From Copromyces sp. CBS 386.78 (taxonomy: Eukaryota; Ascomycota; Sordariomycetes; Sordariales; Sordariaceae), in assembly GCA_030685235.1 (NCBI GenBank), contig MU839122.1, forward strand, positions 248,001 to 312,000: a stretch of DNA of 64,000 nucleotides, written 5' to 3'. Under the pieces are notes generated by a model that was not told the DNA's origin, searched no databases, and worked only from the letters and a program-made list of their open reading frames with translations. The position numbers and the translations under genes were made by a program. This document shows positions 36,677 to 47,600 of the stretch, in pieces (positions within the stretch are counted from its first letter, which is position 1; each line of letters begins with the position of its first letter).

Positions 36677-37804
36677 AGAAAGGGGCGTTCGTTGCCCGGC
36701 TGGCTTGCTTGCTTGCTTGCTTGGACTGTGTGTGGTTAAAGGGAATTAAATGAAAGGCCGGTATGAGCCGCTGGGAGCGAGGTGATTATATCAGCGGAAG
36801 GGTCAATATTTTGGGACTGGAGGTAAGCCGTTGTCTGGCTGGGGTTGTTTGTCATTTTTTCTGCCTCAGGCGGCTTGGGGGGGGATTTGTTTCACTTGCC
36901 ACTAGGCCGATGATGGTTGAAGGCAGGATTTTGTGGTGTGGGCAATTGACAACATGCATGAAAGGGGGAGAGTCTAGACGATGAAGTGGAAGTGTTAACA
37001 AGCAAGCGTATTGAAGTAGGTCTATTGGACGGACAAAGCGGGATAGTACTTACAGACAGATGAATTGATTTTGTTCTTGTTCTTGGAGGAGAAAGCCAGC
37101 CATCTTACTGACTGACCGTCAGTGCTCATGCCGGCCGGACGTCATGCAATGAACCGTGATTACATGCTAGGACCGCCCCCGTCCGGGCAGGTCTCCAAAC
37201 GCTCGTTGCGGAAGGACGGGATAGCGGAAAGGACGGGAGAGCGTTTGCAGACGTCCGTCAGCCGTCATTTAGGTTGGGGTTGTTGGTCGTCCATTCTATC
37301 CAAGGTACCTCAAGAAGGGGTAGACTAAGGAGTGATGGTGTGGACGGGAGCTTTTGCTGAGCGCTTAGAAGTCGGGTGTAAAACTTTGGGTCTTTGTAGG
37401 TAGGGTTGGAAAAGCGTTCAATATATCATCATACTTTCAGACTTTAGTTGTACCTTTATTGAATAGCACGAACGGCTCGAACGTAGTACTTAACTGAAAA
37501 GTGGGATGGATGGACGCTGGAAGTCTAGAACCAACGAGACGTTTGGTTTGGTTTGGAGCCCGTTGCCAACCTTCCGCTCGGTGTTGTGGGCGAGAAGGAA
37601 AAAAAGAAGAAGGAGAAGTTCTCGTAGGATTGGATGATAATTAAAATCGGAACAACAGACTATATCATATAATTAAGGTAATAATAGAAGAGTGGATTGC
37701 GTGTGGCCTTGTGGCTAATTGGTAGACTAGATCAATGTAACCTACCTTTTGTCGCTTTTGTCGTGATGCTTTGCTTCAAGGGGGTTTAAGGGGGTTTTAG
37801 TCTA

Positions 37805-37948
37805 ATATCATTACTACTTACTTACTGTACATATATAGCTCTAGCGCATATCATTACTACTGTACATACTTCTAACGCATACCTATCATTACTACTGTAC
37901 ATACATACCTCTAGCGCATATCATTACTACTGTACATACCTCAGCGCA
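37805..37948 (+). repeat. Four irregular repeats of 34-43 bases
   Basis: TATCATTACTAC begins units at about 37806, 37849, 37884 and 37919, each followed by TGTACATA and CTCTAGCGCA or a variant. The spacing is uneven because of small indels. Confidence 0.85.
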
Positions 37949-38220
37949 AGTTGTTGGCATAGTATAGTATGGTTTTGAACAACGGAAAAATACTTTCAAC
38001 TCAACTTGAACGGATGCTGAACGGATGCTGAACCAACGTAATGATACGTAACAATACGTTTGGAGTAGGCACATTACAGCATTCCTCCCCTACGTCAGCG
38101 AGCGAGTAGGTGGGAGAAGTATTTATAGATACCGTAGCGGGAAAACCTACCGGAGAATAGGCCTTCTAAAGCTTAATAAGGTATAGAAGTCTTATTACCT
38201 TAATAAGCCCTGTTGATTTA

Positions 38221-38779
38221 AGAGTAACCCTACCCGCACGCACCCTAAAACCTATTAGTACGTAGTCCCCACTAGAAAGTAGGCCTTGCAGCTGGATGAT
38301 ACCTGATATTGTAAACCCCGTTTTTGCTTACTAAATTTCGATATTTCAATGCGTTGAAACATTGCACTAATCTTCGCACTTTCAAACCTGCACCTTTACA
38401 GGGCATAACGCATTTGCACAACGCATTTGCACAACGCATTTGCACAGCGCATTTGTACAGTACGTTTGCATATACCTCTCGTAAATACCACCTCTTTAAT
38501 CTACCCAACGGAGGTGCAGCGGGCACCTATCGAGATATCGTCTGAGCGGTCAATTTACAGCAGATTGCACTAAACACCATGGGTTCATTACGAGATTTGA
38601 GTAATTTGGAGTGGTCTGGTAATAGTATTATCTGGGTCATATAGCTGGGCGATTCAAATGGTAATGACCATTGAAAACAGTAAGTTTTACCGCTAAAACA
38701 CGAGAATTTACATAATAGCTGACATTTCCCCACACTACGTGTCAGTAGGTTTTAGGGTGCGTGCGGGTAAGGTTACTCT
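38221..38779. mobile_element. 559-bp non-autonomous TIR element (MITE-like)
   Basis: 45-bp terminal inverted repeats at 38221-38265 and 38735-38779 begin AGAGTAACC and share ACCCGCACGCACCCTAAAAC. They differ at five positions, all transitions. The element is flanked by a perfect 6-bp direct repeat GATTTA (38215-38220 and 38780-38785), read as a target-site duplication. Inside there is no transposase frame but a 13-bp tandem repeat (38407-38471). Superfamily is unknown; a 6-bp duplication does not point to a single one. Confidence 0.75.
38407..38471 (+). repeat. Five 13-bp tandem units inside the TIR element
   Basis: Units of AACGCATTTGCAC: the first three are perfect, the last two carry substitutions (AGCGCATTTGTAC, AGTACGTTTGCAT). 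Confidence 0.9.
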
Positions 38780-38977
38780 GATTTAATAAGCCTTGTTGAA
38801 CGAGGAAGGTACTTGATTGGCTAATTTGCATTTATCCAAATGCCCGCTATAGACGGTCGCTAAAAGTGCCCTATCTTTGAACCCTATCTTTAAGATTTTT
38901 TCCAAGTTCCAAAGTTCCTTCCCCAAAGGAGATTACCCTATATTAAAAGCAGGAACGAAGCCCACTATTAATCAATT

Positions 38978-39049
38978 GGGCCAGTGGCTCAATAGTTCTT
39001 ATCATCGCTCTCATCCTTATAATCGCCAGTTCGATTCCAACTAGTAACA
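38978..39049 (+). ncRNA. tRNA-like relic with Pol III boxes
   Basis: A 72-base stretch with an A-box-like word TGGCTCAATAGT (38985-38996, 10 of 12 consensus positions) and a B-box-like word AGTTCGATTCC (39028-39038, 10 of 11), followed by a T7 run at 39052-39058 like a Pol III terminator. The cloverleaf stems pair badly, so it is not a working tRNA by inspection. It may be a decayed tRNA or the head of a tRNA-derived SINE. Confidence 0.3.
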
Positions 39050-39172
39050 GCTTTTTTTCTATCGCGCGAAAAGTTTCGCGCACGGAAGTATGAATACCCT
39101 CATCCGGACTTTGAAGTCAAAGTCCCGCTTAGGTACCCCAACTACCAAAAAGACTACTATAACGACCACTAA

Positions 39173-39221
39173 CTAAAGACCCCTATAAGAGCCTTCCAGA
39201 AGGTCTTATAGGGGTCTTTAG
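39173..39221. repeat. 49-nt near-perfect palindrome
   Basis: The arms CTAAAGACCCCTATAAG and CTTATAGGGGTCTTTAG (17 bp, perfect) are followed inward by CCTTC/GAAGG, with an AG against T imperfection and a 2-base loop. It can form a hairpin or cruciform. Confidence 0.9.
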
Positions 39222-39757
39222 CTTTTGCTATTTTATACCCAAATCTAACCAATCAGGAGCTTCGCTCAGCCAACAAGGCCTAGAAATCCAACATGCCTTG
39301 TTGTATAAGTATGCAACAAATATGCACCAGGGCATGTTGCGCTCCCTATATTCCCGCTGCGGTAGCTATCTATGCTTGGTGATAAATGAAATCGCGAAGT
39401 AAGTGACCTGCTGACTGACTGACTGTAGAATCGGGAACGGTACAAAGTCTAAGTCTAGAGTGTGACCGATTGCTAGAGGTACCACTAGGTTTATCGCGTT
39501 GAAGACGGGAGGGTTTAACTTAACTTATCAACAACACATAGCGGGAGTTGTTAACAGGCACAGGTTCGATTGAGGTATTTGGGCGGATGGATGCTGAACG
39601 GATACCTTAGGTACTAAACCAACGAACGACACGTCTGAAGCTGTTGCCAGCTTTCTCCTCTATATCGGCGAAAAGGAGAAGTTTCGTATAACGATCAAAG
39701 GTAAATAAAAGGAAAAAGAAAGGGCCGTGAACAAACTGCACAGCACAGATTACTATT

Positions 39758-40330
39758 TACCAACACAACAGGAGGACCTCGCCTGGAAGTATAAAAACGA
39801 TTACAGTGAAGATAGCCATTAACAATGGTTGATTGTGAAGCAGCCGCTGAGATCCTCCCATGCCGGCGCGAAGAGAAGGGTTCATGAAATGATGAAACAA
39901 ATCGAGAACTAACCATCAAATTACCAACGCGAGGAGGATGGAATAACGTGTAAAAATGATTCTAGTAAAGATGGCCGATGGTTGATCGTGAGGCAGCCGC
40001 TGAGTTCCCCTGTGTCGGCGCGAAGAGAAGCATCCAGATAACGATGAAAGAAATCGAGAACTAACCACCAGAGTCTAAATAACCAACACAAGGACATTTA
40101 AGTAAAGTGTAAAAACCTTTCCAGCTAAGATAGCCAATGGTGGATCTCGAAGCAGTGATCAAGTTCCTGTATTCTGGCGCAAAGAGAGATGGTTCATATA
40201 GGAAATAAAAGAAATCGAGAACTAACCATCAGAGTCCAAATAACCAACACGAAGAAGTTGAAGTGAAGTGTAAAAACCCTTCGAGTGAACATAGGCCATT
40301 GCGGATCTCCAAAAGCGTATATATCTGGGT
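39758..40330 (+). repeat. Array of about 155-160-bp diverged tandem units upstream of paralogue B
   Basis: Units start near 39758, 39921, 40079 and 40239 (the last is partial). Shared words, in order: ACCAACAC, GTGTAAAAA, AAGATAGCC, GAAGCAG(CCGCTGAG), GGCGCGAAGAGA, GAAATCGAGAACTAACCA. The array ends about 105 bases before the ATG at 40437, so it covers the promoter and leader of that gene. Confidence 0.85.
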
Positions 40331-40436
40331 TTCGAACGCCTGTTCTAGTCAGATTCATCATCCTAAGATCACTTACCTTCATCATACTGCCCACATAAGA
40401 AACTCCCACGAGACCACACCAACAAACCTAACAACC

Positions 40437-41744
40437 ATGTCTGAGTTTGAGTCTGAATATGAGTATCAGGACTCTGACATCTCGATGAGGGATTCTTCGG
40501 ATACTCCAATGAGAGATTATTCTTCCATCTCGGGTTCAGCGCAATCCATCTCGGGTTCAGAGCAATTACGCAATGACCCGGGCCCTTCGAACCCAAGACG
40601 ACGCGACCTCGAGATGGACATGTCAGATTCAGAAAAGTCCACCTCCACCACCTCCACCGCCGAGCGCCCTCTCCATGAGAAAGAATCCGCAGATGACCTA
40701 TCCGAGCGCATAGCACAAGCCAAACCGGACCTTGCCAGATGGTATTCCGGCTGGGAAGAATCGCACCCAGCCACATGGTGCCGAGAGCCTAACCCTATCT
40801 ACGGCGCTGAAGTTCGCGGGATTCGCAGCCATGTCAAAGCCCAGCTCCTCGTTGACTTCCCCCGGAAGATCTGTCTGAACGAGAACGTCCCAGCCGATGA
40901 CGGCTGTCTGGTTCGAGTCTATCCAAAGCCGGACCCGGCCATATATGGCGAAGCCGTGTTCATCCAAGTCCGCGTGTACCCTGCAGAGGAAGACACCGCT
41001 CAGCGCGAAACTCCTCGCGTACCCGATCATACCATCCAGCCAATCAGGTTTGAGAGAAAGGGATTGGTGTGTGCTACTTACGACAGGAAGACGTTTGAGG
41101 AGGACCCGCATGCCGTGTATTTTTTGCTGGACCAACTTGTCTTCCCAAAAGAGGGCAAGTTCAGGTATGACATTGATGTGGGGATTGAGGATACGAACGA
41201 GTTGGAGCCAATGGGCTTGAGTTGGGTGAAGAAGAATCGGTGGTTGGGGCAGTTGAAAGTGACTGGGAAATTTGAGGTTATTGCAAACTACAAGGGGAAG
41301 GTTAAGGAAAAGAATAGGTGTAAGTGGTCCTGCCTCGTTTCATTCGGTCGTGCTAACCCTAACCAACCAACAGCTACGGACCAAATCATGCTCATCGAGA
41401 AGATCCTGGCCCGGCCGTTGATGAATGCGGACGACGAGATCATTCCCCGCGAACTCGAAAAGAACAAGCATGTCCGGCCGGAGCGCGTTCCCGATCCACG
41501 CATATGGAAAACCAAGGACGAGGCGAAGTCGGATTCGACCGAAACACCGGCCGTGCCGGCTGACTGGACTTTGGATCCGCCTGCTGTGCGGGAGCTCTGG
41601 GAAAGCAGACTGAAAAAAATGGAAAACATGACCGGATCTCAACGCCAGCAAGTCTTGCAGGATATAGCGAAACAAGCATTGAAGGTTATGTATCCAGGAG
41701 TAGTGCCTAGTGGAAAGGGGACGGAAGGGGACGGGAGCGACTAA
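40437..41744 (+). CDS. Velvet-like paralogue B, intact
   Basis: Model: 40437-41319 and 41374-41744, joined across a 54-nt phase-1 intron (GTAAGT donor, GCTAAC branch, CAG acceptor); 417 residues. The intron is a multiple of three with no stop, so unspliced mRNA would add 18 residues. The N-terminus is acidic and Ser-rich with two SISGS repeats (about residues 30-45). The central part, about 95-260, has hydrophobic strands ending in VYFLLDQLVFPKEGKFRY, which recalls the last strands of the velvet DNA-binding domain; the resemblance is by eye only. The C-terminus is charged (DQIMLIEKILARPLM, then a helix near ELWESRLKKMENM). It is homologous to the broken gene at 34741 with a shared intron position. 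The ATG at 40437 is the first in frame. Confidence 0.7.
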   Translation: MSEFESEYEYQDSDISMRDSSDTPMRDYSSISGSAQSISGSEQLRNDPGPSNPRRRDLEMDMSDSEKSTSTTSTAERPLHEKESADDLSERIAQAKPDLARWYSGWEESHPATWCREPNPIYGAEVRGIRSHVKAQLLVDFPRKICLNENVPADDGCLVRVYPKPDPAIYGEAVFIQVRVYPAEEDTAQRETPRVPDHTIQPIRFERKGLVCATYDRKTFEEDPHAVYFLLDQLVFPKEGKFRYDIDVGIEDTNELEPMGLSWVKKNRWLGQLKVTGKFEVIANYKGKVKEKNRCKWSCLVSFGRANPNQPTATDQIMLIEKILARPLMNADDEIIPRELEKNKHVRPERVPDPRIWKTKDEAKSDSTETPAVPADWTLDPPAVRELWESRLKKMENMTGSQRQQVLQDIAKQALKVMYPGVVPSGKGTEGDGSD

Positions 41745-44671
41745 GTGAGAAGGCACAGGCAAGTGAAGGGAACAAGAAGGATTGTAGAAGACTTGGATAG
41801 TATGGGGTGGACTTGGGCAAGATAGGGCCAGCAGGACTGGCTGGGTAGTGCACGGCAGTTATCTCTTTCCCTGGACTTCGCGGGGATCGAGGGAACTTGA
41901 AGCCTGCCTACCTACCCTCAGAAGATTAACTAGTTATATTATTGCATTTCTGGCTTGAACCATAATGTTGGCAAACGTATGTAAAAGGGTCAGAATCGAT
42001 TGACGAAGTGAAACACAAGGAGCCAAACCAAAAGAAGAGGAACAAAGGAAGGTGGGCAGAAAGACTGGAGAATACCGTAACCTTTGAAGGGTGTGAGTCT
42101 GGCGAATCCCAAAACAGTGGGAGCGTGACACGGGTAGAAAAGTCCAACAACTTCCGCCTTTCGACTCGATCGTGCCAACATCGCCGAATACGAGCCTCAC
42201 AGAAAGCACCGCGGGGGTTTCCGTTGCTCGTTCGTATGTGGTCATCGCGAAAGCTTCATCCCATGAGTTGGTAGTCGCCTCAAGGGTCGCCTCAAAGAAG
42301 TCGATAGCGCACGGGTGGTTGGTCTGCGCAGTAATCGCCGAGCCGTGCCAACACTCTGGTTGCCCAATTTTGGCAGGTTAAAGATGGAAGGGAACAAGGT
42401 TGGAAAGAAAATTTGCAAAAGTGGACGCAAAGAAGGAAAAGAAAAAAAGGAAGTTGAAAGCACCAAGAAGCAAGAACGAAAGTTAGATGAGAGTGACGTA
42501 GACGAAATGGAACTGATGAAGATGAAACTCGGGAAGGTACGACTGACGTTGAAAGAAGCTCGTCTCACGTGCTTCACGTGTTGTTTGGTCTTCCGGGGTC
42601 TTGGCGCTGCTTGCTGCTAGTATCTCTACAGTGCACCAAACACAGCGCGGAACACCTCATCTGCCGAACAGCGCCGGGCAGCCAGGACGACAATACGATT
42701 GTCGTTCATGCGGCAGAGAGTCGAGATGGTAAGGTTCACGAGAATGGAACTTCGCCCGTGATGATCATGGCGTCAAAGTATGAGGTCTTTTAGGGATTAG
42801 AGTGGTTGGGATTTAGATGATAGGGCGTACCTTCGTGCAATAATAGATGTCGCCTTAACAGTTCCATAGGTATTCAATAGTTGCCATGGGTGACCGTCAG
42901 ATAGCCAAACAACAGTTCTCATTCCCATGGACGCTCAAACATCTTAACACTCGCCAAATACTCTCTCAAGTTGAGTTGACCTCAACTGTTTGATAAACGC
43001 ATCTTCGAAACGAAAAGCTAAAAACTAAAAGCAGAACTGACTTTCTTTCTCATCAAAAAGGTCGGGTGCCACGCAAATACTACCTAGGTACCAAGCACGC
43101 TGGCTGGTGTCGAATCCAATCCACCATCAATTTTCTCACGAACCCCCTTCACATGGTGGACGATGCTGCACGGGTAAATAAACTCTTATTCTTTTCGTTT
43201 CTCACGTCCATCCATTTGCCAAAAAGTTGTGCCGGTTAAGCTCAATTCCCAGGACCGGCAAGATTCCGATATCGCCTTAAGAGTTCACGTACCGCCATTC
43301 TAGTTTATAATTATCTGATACCCTACAAGTAACATCCACCATTCCCCAAAACACAAACCAGATACCCTAACGACGCTCTAAAAACACGTCACGTCACTTC
43401 CCATTGCCGCGAATTTGTCTGTCCAAGATAGCAAGTTCATGAATGGGCTTTCGAGTTTCGAGTTTCATTCCATTATCCTCAATTTGTTTTACCCTTCAGG
43501 TTCTCCCGGCTCCTCTTTCTACCCAGTACCCTCTCTAGTCTCTACAAGCTACCTACCTTACCACTAGGCAGCCGGGGCACCCACCCGCGGCATTTCAGCT
43601 TTTGTTCGATAAGGTAGGCAGGGGCCAGAGAAAGAAAGTTGGAGAGAGAATTAATTCCACTGTAGACTGCAGTGGTAACGGTCATGCTTTGCTTTGGTTT
43701 GGGGTTTTCGGAGAATATAGAACTAGAGGTTCCCTTCCAATTAAGGTAGGCAAGTTGCCGGCCGACGGATGAGAGAGTGCTTACCTTAAATAGTACCTTA
43801 CCTGGAGGAAGCCTTTGGAGGGCTAGGGTCAAACAAACACCTGGCGGGGACTCGGTTTAAAAAGGAGTCGGGTGATGGTCGCCTGAAATCGTCTTAAATG
43901 TGTATGCGGGTGAATTTATGTACCTATGTTTGGGTGTCTATTGCCGGGCAAGGAAACTTGTGTAGATAGAATTGGTGCGATAACCTGGACTGGACCGTTC
44001 ATGATTACGATATCACGCGACTTAACAGATTACCCCGTAACGGTCCTGGGATGATGTTAGTGTCATTTAATGCAGGTACACTTCAAAAAGTTCAAATGCA
44101 TATTCTAGAAACTTGTCCAAAGACCCGACAGAGACCAAAGAAAGGACTGACATCATTCATCTCATTCATTCATTCAACCCTCTCCCGTCCTCTCAACACA
44201 TCCTATTTTTGTTCCTTAAAACCATAATCTAATCCATAATCCATACCAAATTCATAAACCATGCCATGCCATGCCATGCCCGTCATGAACTGAGAAGCCC
44301 CTCGAAGTAAACCAGCTATAATACCAACCAACACAAAAAAAAGGAAACCATACACCGTATTCTAAACCATACCAGTACCAGAAAACCCGTTGCTATGCAC
44401 ACATAACTCCTTGCTCGCAATCGAAACCAGAACACAAAAAACCAACCAACCAACCAGTCAACCCAGAACCATAAACTTTTTCGTTCGTTCGTAATCATGA
44501 CATGACAGATTCATGCTTCTCATAATCGCATGCTCGCTCGCTCGCTTTTCCATCATCAAAAAGCATCAAACATCAAGTGACCAGACCAGACCAGACCCAA
44601 CCAGACAATTATCAGATCGGACCAAGCTAGCCCAGAACAGAAACCAGAGCTAAAAAGCTCATCCAGCAAAG
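41745..44671. other. Intergenic, 2.9 kb
   Basis: No gene seen. It lies between two convergent genes (paralogue B and cdc11). The only notable sequence is a CATGC pentamer run at about 44261-44280. Short frames such as 42569-42793 and 43542-43832 do not look like proteins. Confidence 0.5.
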
Positions 44672-47600
44672 CTAGCTATCCTCAGCCAACCACCTCTCCT
44701 CTCTCTCCCTCTGTATCTGCCTCACTCTCTCTTCCCTTTCTCTCTGTCCCATCCCACTCGCACGTGGCGGCGGACACCCGTTCACACCATGGCCACCACC
44801 ACCCAACATCCCGCCATTAGCATTGATGTCTACTTCTCTCAACACCCCATTTCCTCCATTGGCCCCATTGACACGACCCCTTCCACTTCCATTCAGCGGA
44901 CTTCCGTTTTGCAGTAGTACATCCTGCTGCTGCTGACCCTGGCCATTATTAACCCGTCCAGCAATAACAGGCGACATACTCATACTCTGCCGTCTCCCAT
45001 TTTGCGGCCCATTAGAACCAGGACCCTCAGCATCACTACCCACCACCGTCGTAGGACTTCCAAACCCAAACCCGACAGCCGATCCAAACGAGCTGGTGGC
45101 ACCTGTGGGAAGACGGGGCATTCCGGGTACATTTGGCACCACCCCCGACGACGACAAATTAGAGGTATTTGTATTTGTGGGGGCAGCAAGAGCTGGAGCT
45201 GGAGCTGGAGCTGGAGCGGGAGCCACTGCTGGAGTCTGTTGACCTCCAGCTGGTAGGGAGAAGAAGACCCCCCTAGCCACCAGAGCTTTCCAGACTTCGT
45301 CTCTAAGGGAAAGAACATGGTCGCGATCGAACGGTAGCCCATCCACCCTTTTGAGTCTCGCACACTTCTCAGCCAGCAAGTGATCGTAGACTCGGCGCCG
45401 CATCTTGGTCTGCAAATCCAGTCTCGACGAGTAGGCTTTATCGGAAGCGGGGGTTTGCGAGGGGAGAGTCCACTGGTCCTTATTCTCGTGGTTATCTTCT
45501 TCTTCCTCTGCATTGTTGTTGTTTTCGCCATTGCCGCCCTTGCTGTTGTTGCCGTTTTCACCTTTCCCGTTTGTGACGCCCTTGGCACCGCCGTGGCCCT
45601 TGACTTTGTTACTGCCACCACCAGCAGCGCTGCCCTTGCAAAGTTCCTGAACAGGAGAATAAAACCCCATCACCAGCCCATTCCCCCGCAAATCCACAGC
45701 GGTGAGACAAGAAAAATTGGTGAGGACTTGAACCAACGAACTGAGATCCCTAATCCGATTCCCAGAAACAAACAACCTTTTGAGCCGGGGGACATGTCTC
45801 AACGGCGACAGATCCTCCAGCGCATTCATGTTGAGGTTCAGCACCCTTAGGTTAGGCATCATCTGCCCCACATCCACGGGCAGTTTGGTCAAACCGCAGT
45901 TGGCTAACTCAAGAAGTTGCAGGTTGAGCAGGTCGATACGAGGGTTAAAGCCGCTTTCTTCCATGCCCTTTGGACTAGTGGTGGTGCCTCCTAGGTAGTT
46001 GCCTGACAGAAAGAGCTTGCGGACTTCGTAGGCCCGAGACAAGAGGTGGTCGAGGTCGAGAGGTTCGGGACCTTGTTGTTCGCGCAGGGAGAGCGAGTCG
46101 AGGTGGCGGGCGCGGGAGAAGCCGTGGATGCGGACGAGGCGGTTGCGGTCGGCGTGGAGGAGGCGGAGATGGGGGAGGTGGTGGATGGAGAGGTGAGACA
46201 GCGAGTTGTCGTTGAGGTGGAGGTACCTGAGCGACGACACGGCCTGTCCGTGCTCAGAAACCGGGGAGTCGGGTCCAGAAGTAAGCGCGGCCGGCGAACC
46301 AACCTCGAACACCTCGATCTGGTTTCCTTCCAGATTCAGCGAACTCAAAACCGGCAGCTGATCCAGATTGACCACCCGCTTGATTCGGTTCCCCCTCAGA
46401 TCCAACTCGGTAAGATGCACCAACCTCGCTCCATCAAAGTCCACCTCCTCAATGCAATTCCCTCTCGCCCTCAACACCTGCAACCCATCATGGAACTTGA
46501 TACCCTCCAAGCTCTCCAGACGGTTATTATCCACCCTCAACTCCCTCAAATGCACCAACTGCTTGAACGGATTCAAGCTCGTCAAGCGGTTGTTCGAAAT
46601 GTCCACATATTGCAGGTTAATCAAGTGTCCCCACGCCGTCAAACTCGACAGCTGGTTGTTGGTCATCTTGAGGAACCGAGTAGTGGACGGAGCGCCGGTG
46701 AGGTTCCTAATCTCGTTGTGGCTGGCGTCGAGGGACTCGAGACGGCCGCAGAACTCGTCGAGGGCGTGGAGCGATTCGAGACGCTTGTGCGCGAGGCAGA
46801 GGTTGCGCATGTCTTCCCAGTAGGGCTCGAAGGGCTCGACTTCGGTGAGCTTGGCCACGAGGTCGCGGGTGGACATGGACATGGAGCGGCCGCGGGAGTG
46901 GCGGTCGCCTGTCACAAGATGGTGATTGCCAATAACATAACTTGCTTCGAGGGCCAGTGATGACTCGTCCGGGGCATGGATGGTAAAGTCCGCAAGAGGA
47001 CTAAGGGAGAAGGTGCCGACATACTGGCCGATGATGTGAGCCGGGTCGGTGCCGGACATGGAGCATGGTCTCAGATGGTGAGCGGGTGTTGTCACAAGGA
47101 AAGAGATGCTGTTATGGTGTTGCTCTTCGGGTTCCTCTTGGTTGTTGACCATTGATGTTTCAGCAGCAACAATGCTAAGTTCCATACCCTGAGGCTGCGG
47201 TGATAACAAGGACGGCTGATCATGACCAAGGAATCGGAGGCTGTTCTTATTAGCATTGCTGGACTCTTCATCATGCTCGTCAATCCTCGAAACTGGTCTT
47301 GCCATGTACGTCTGGCCTTGGACAGACAAGTGTCGCTGGGGACCTCGCGAACGGCTACGTGACCTAGACGCAGAACCAGACGCGACTTCGTTCCTGAGCT
47401 TGGAGGCGGAGATGGAAACGGCCCTGCGGCCTCGGGGGGGTTGCGGTTGCTGAGGTTGCTGCTGTTGCTGCTGTTTGGTGTAACCTCTCGGCGGCAGAGG
47501 TGGCAGGCTACGCTTGTTATTGCGCTGCTGCTTATTGCCCTCCCCACCAGTTAGTCCTAGCGCACTCGGAGGGTCGGCATCCGAGTCAACGTCGTCGGCT

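Larger units (their letters stand above)
36677..40436. other. Gene-free, repeat-rich 3.8 kb between the paralogues
   Basis: No ORF here is credible. Listed separately below: irregular repeats at 37805-37948, a TIR element at 38221-38779, a tRNA-like relic at 38978-39049, a palindrome at 39173-39221 and a tandem array at about 39758-40330. The part 37600-39400 is AT-richer than the gene regions. A GCTT tetranucleotide tract lies at about 36700-36723. Confidence 0.75.

Noticed and set aside
37805..37948. CRISPR-like array
   Set aside because: Repeats are diverged and unevenly spaced, the spacers are not unique, and the DNA is eukaryotic.
46882..46914. Possible short intron in cdc11 (minus-strand GTTATG...ACAG)
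   Set aside because: Only about 33 nt, poor donor, no branch point, and the frame is open without it.
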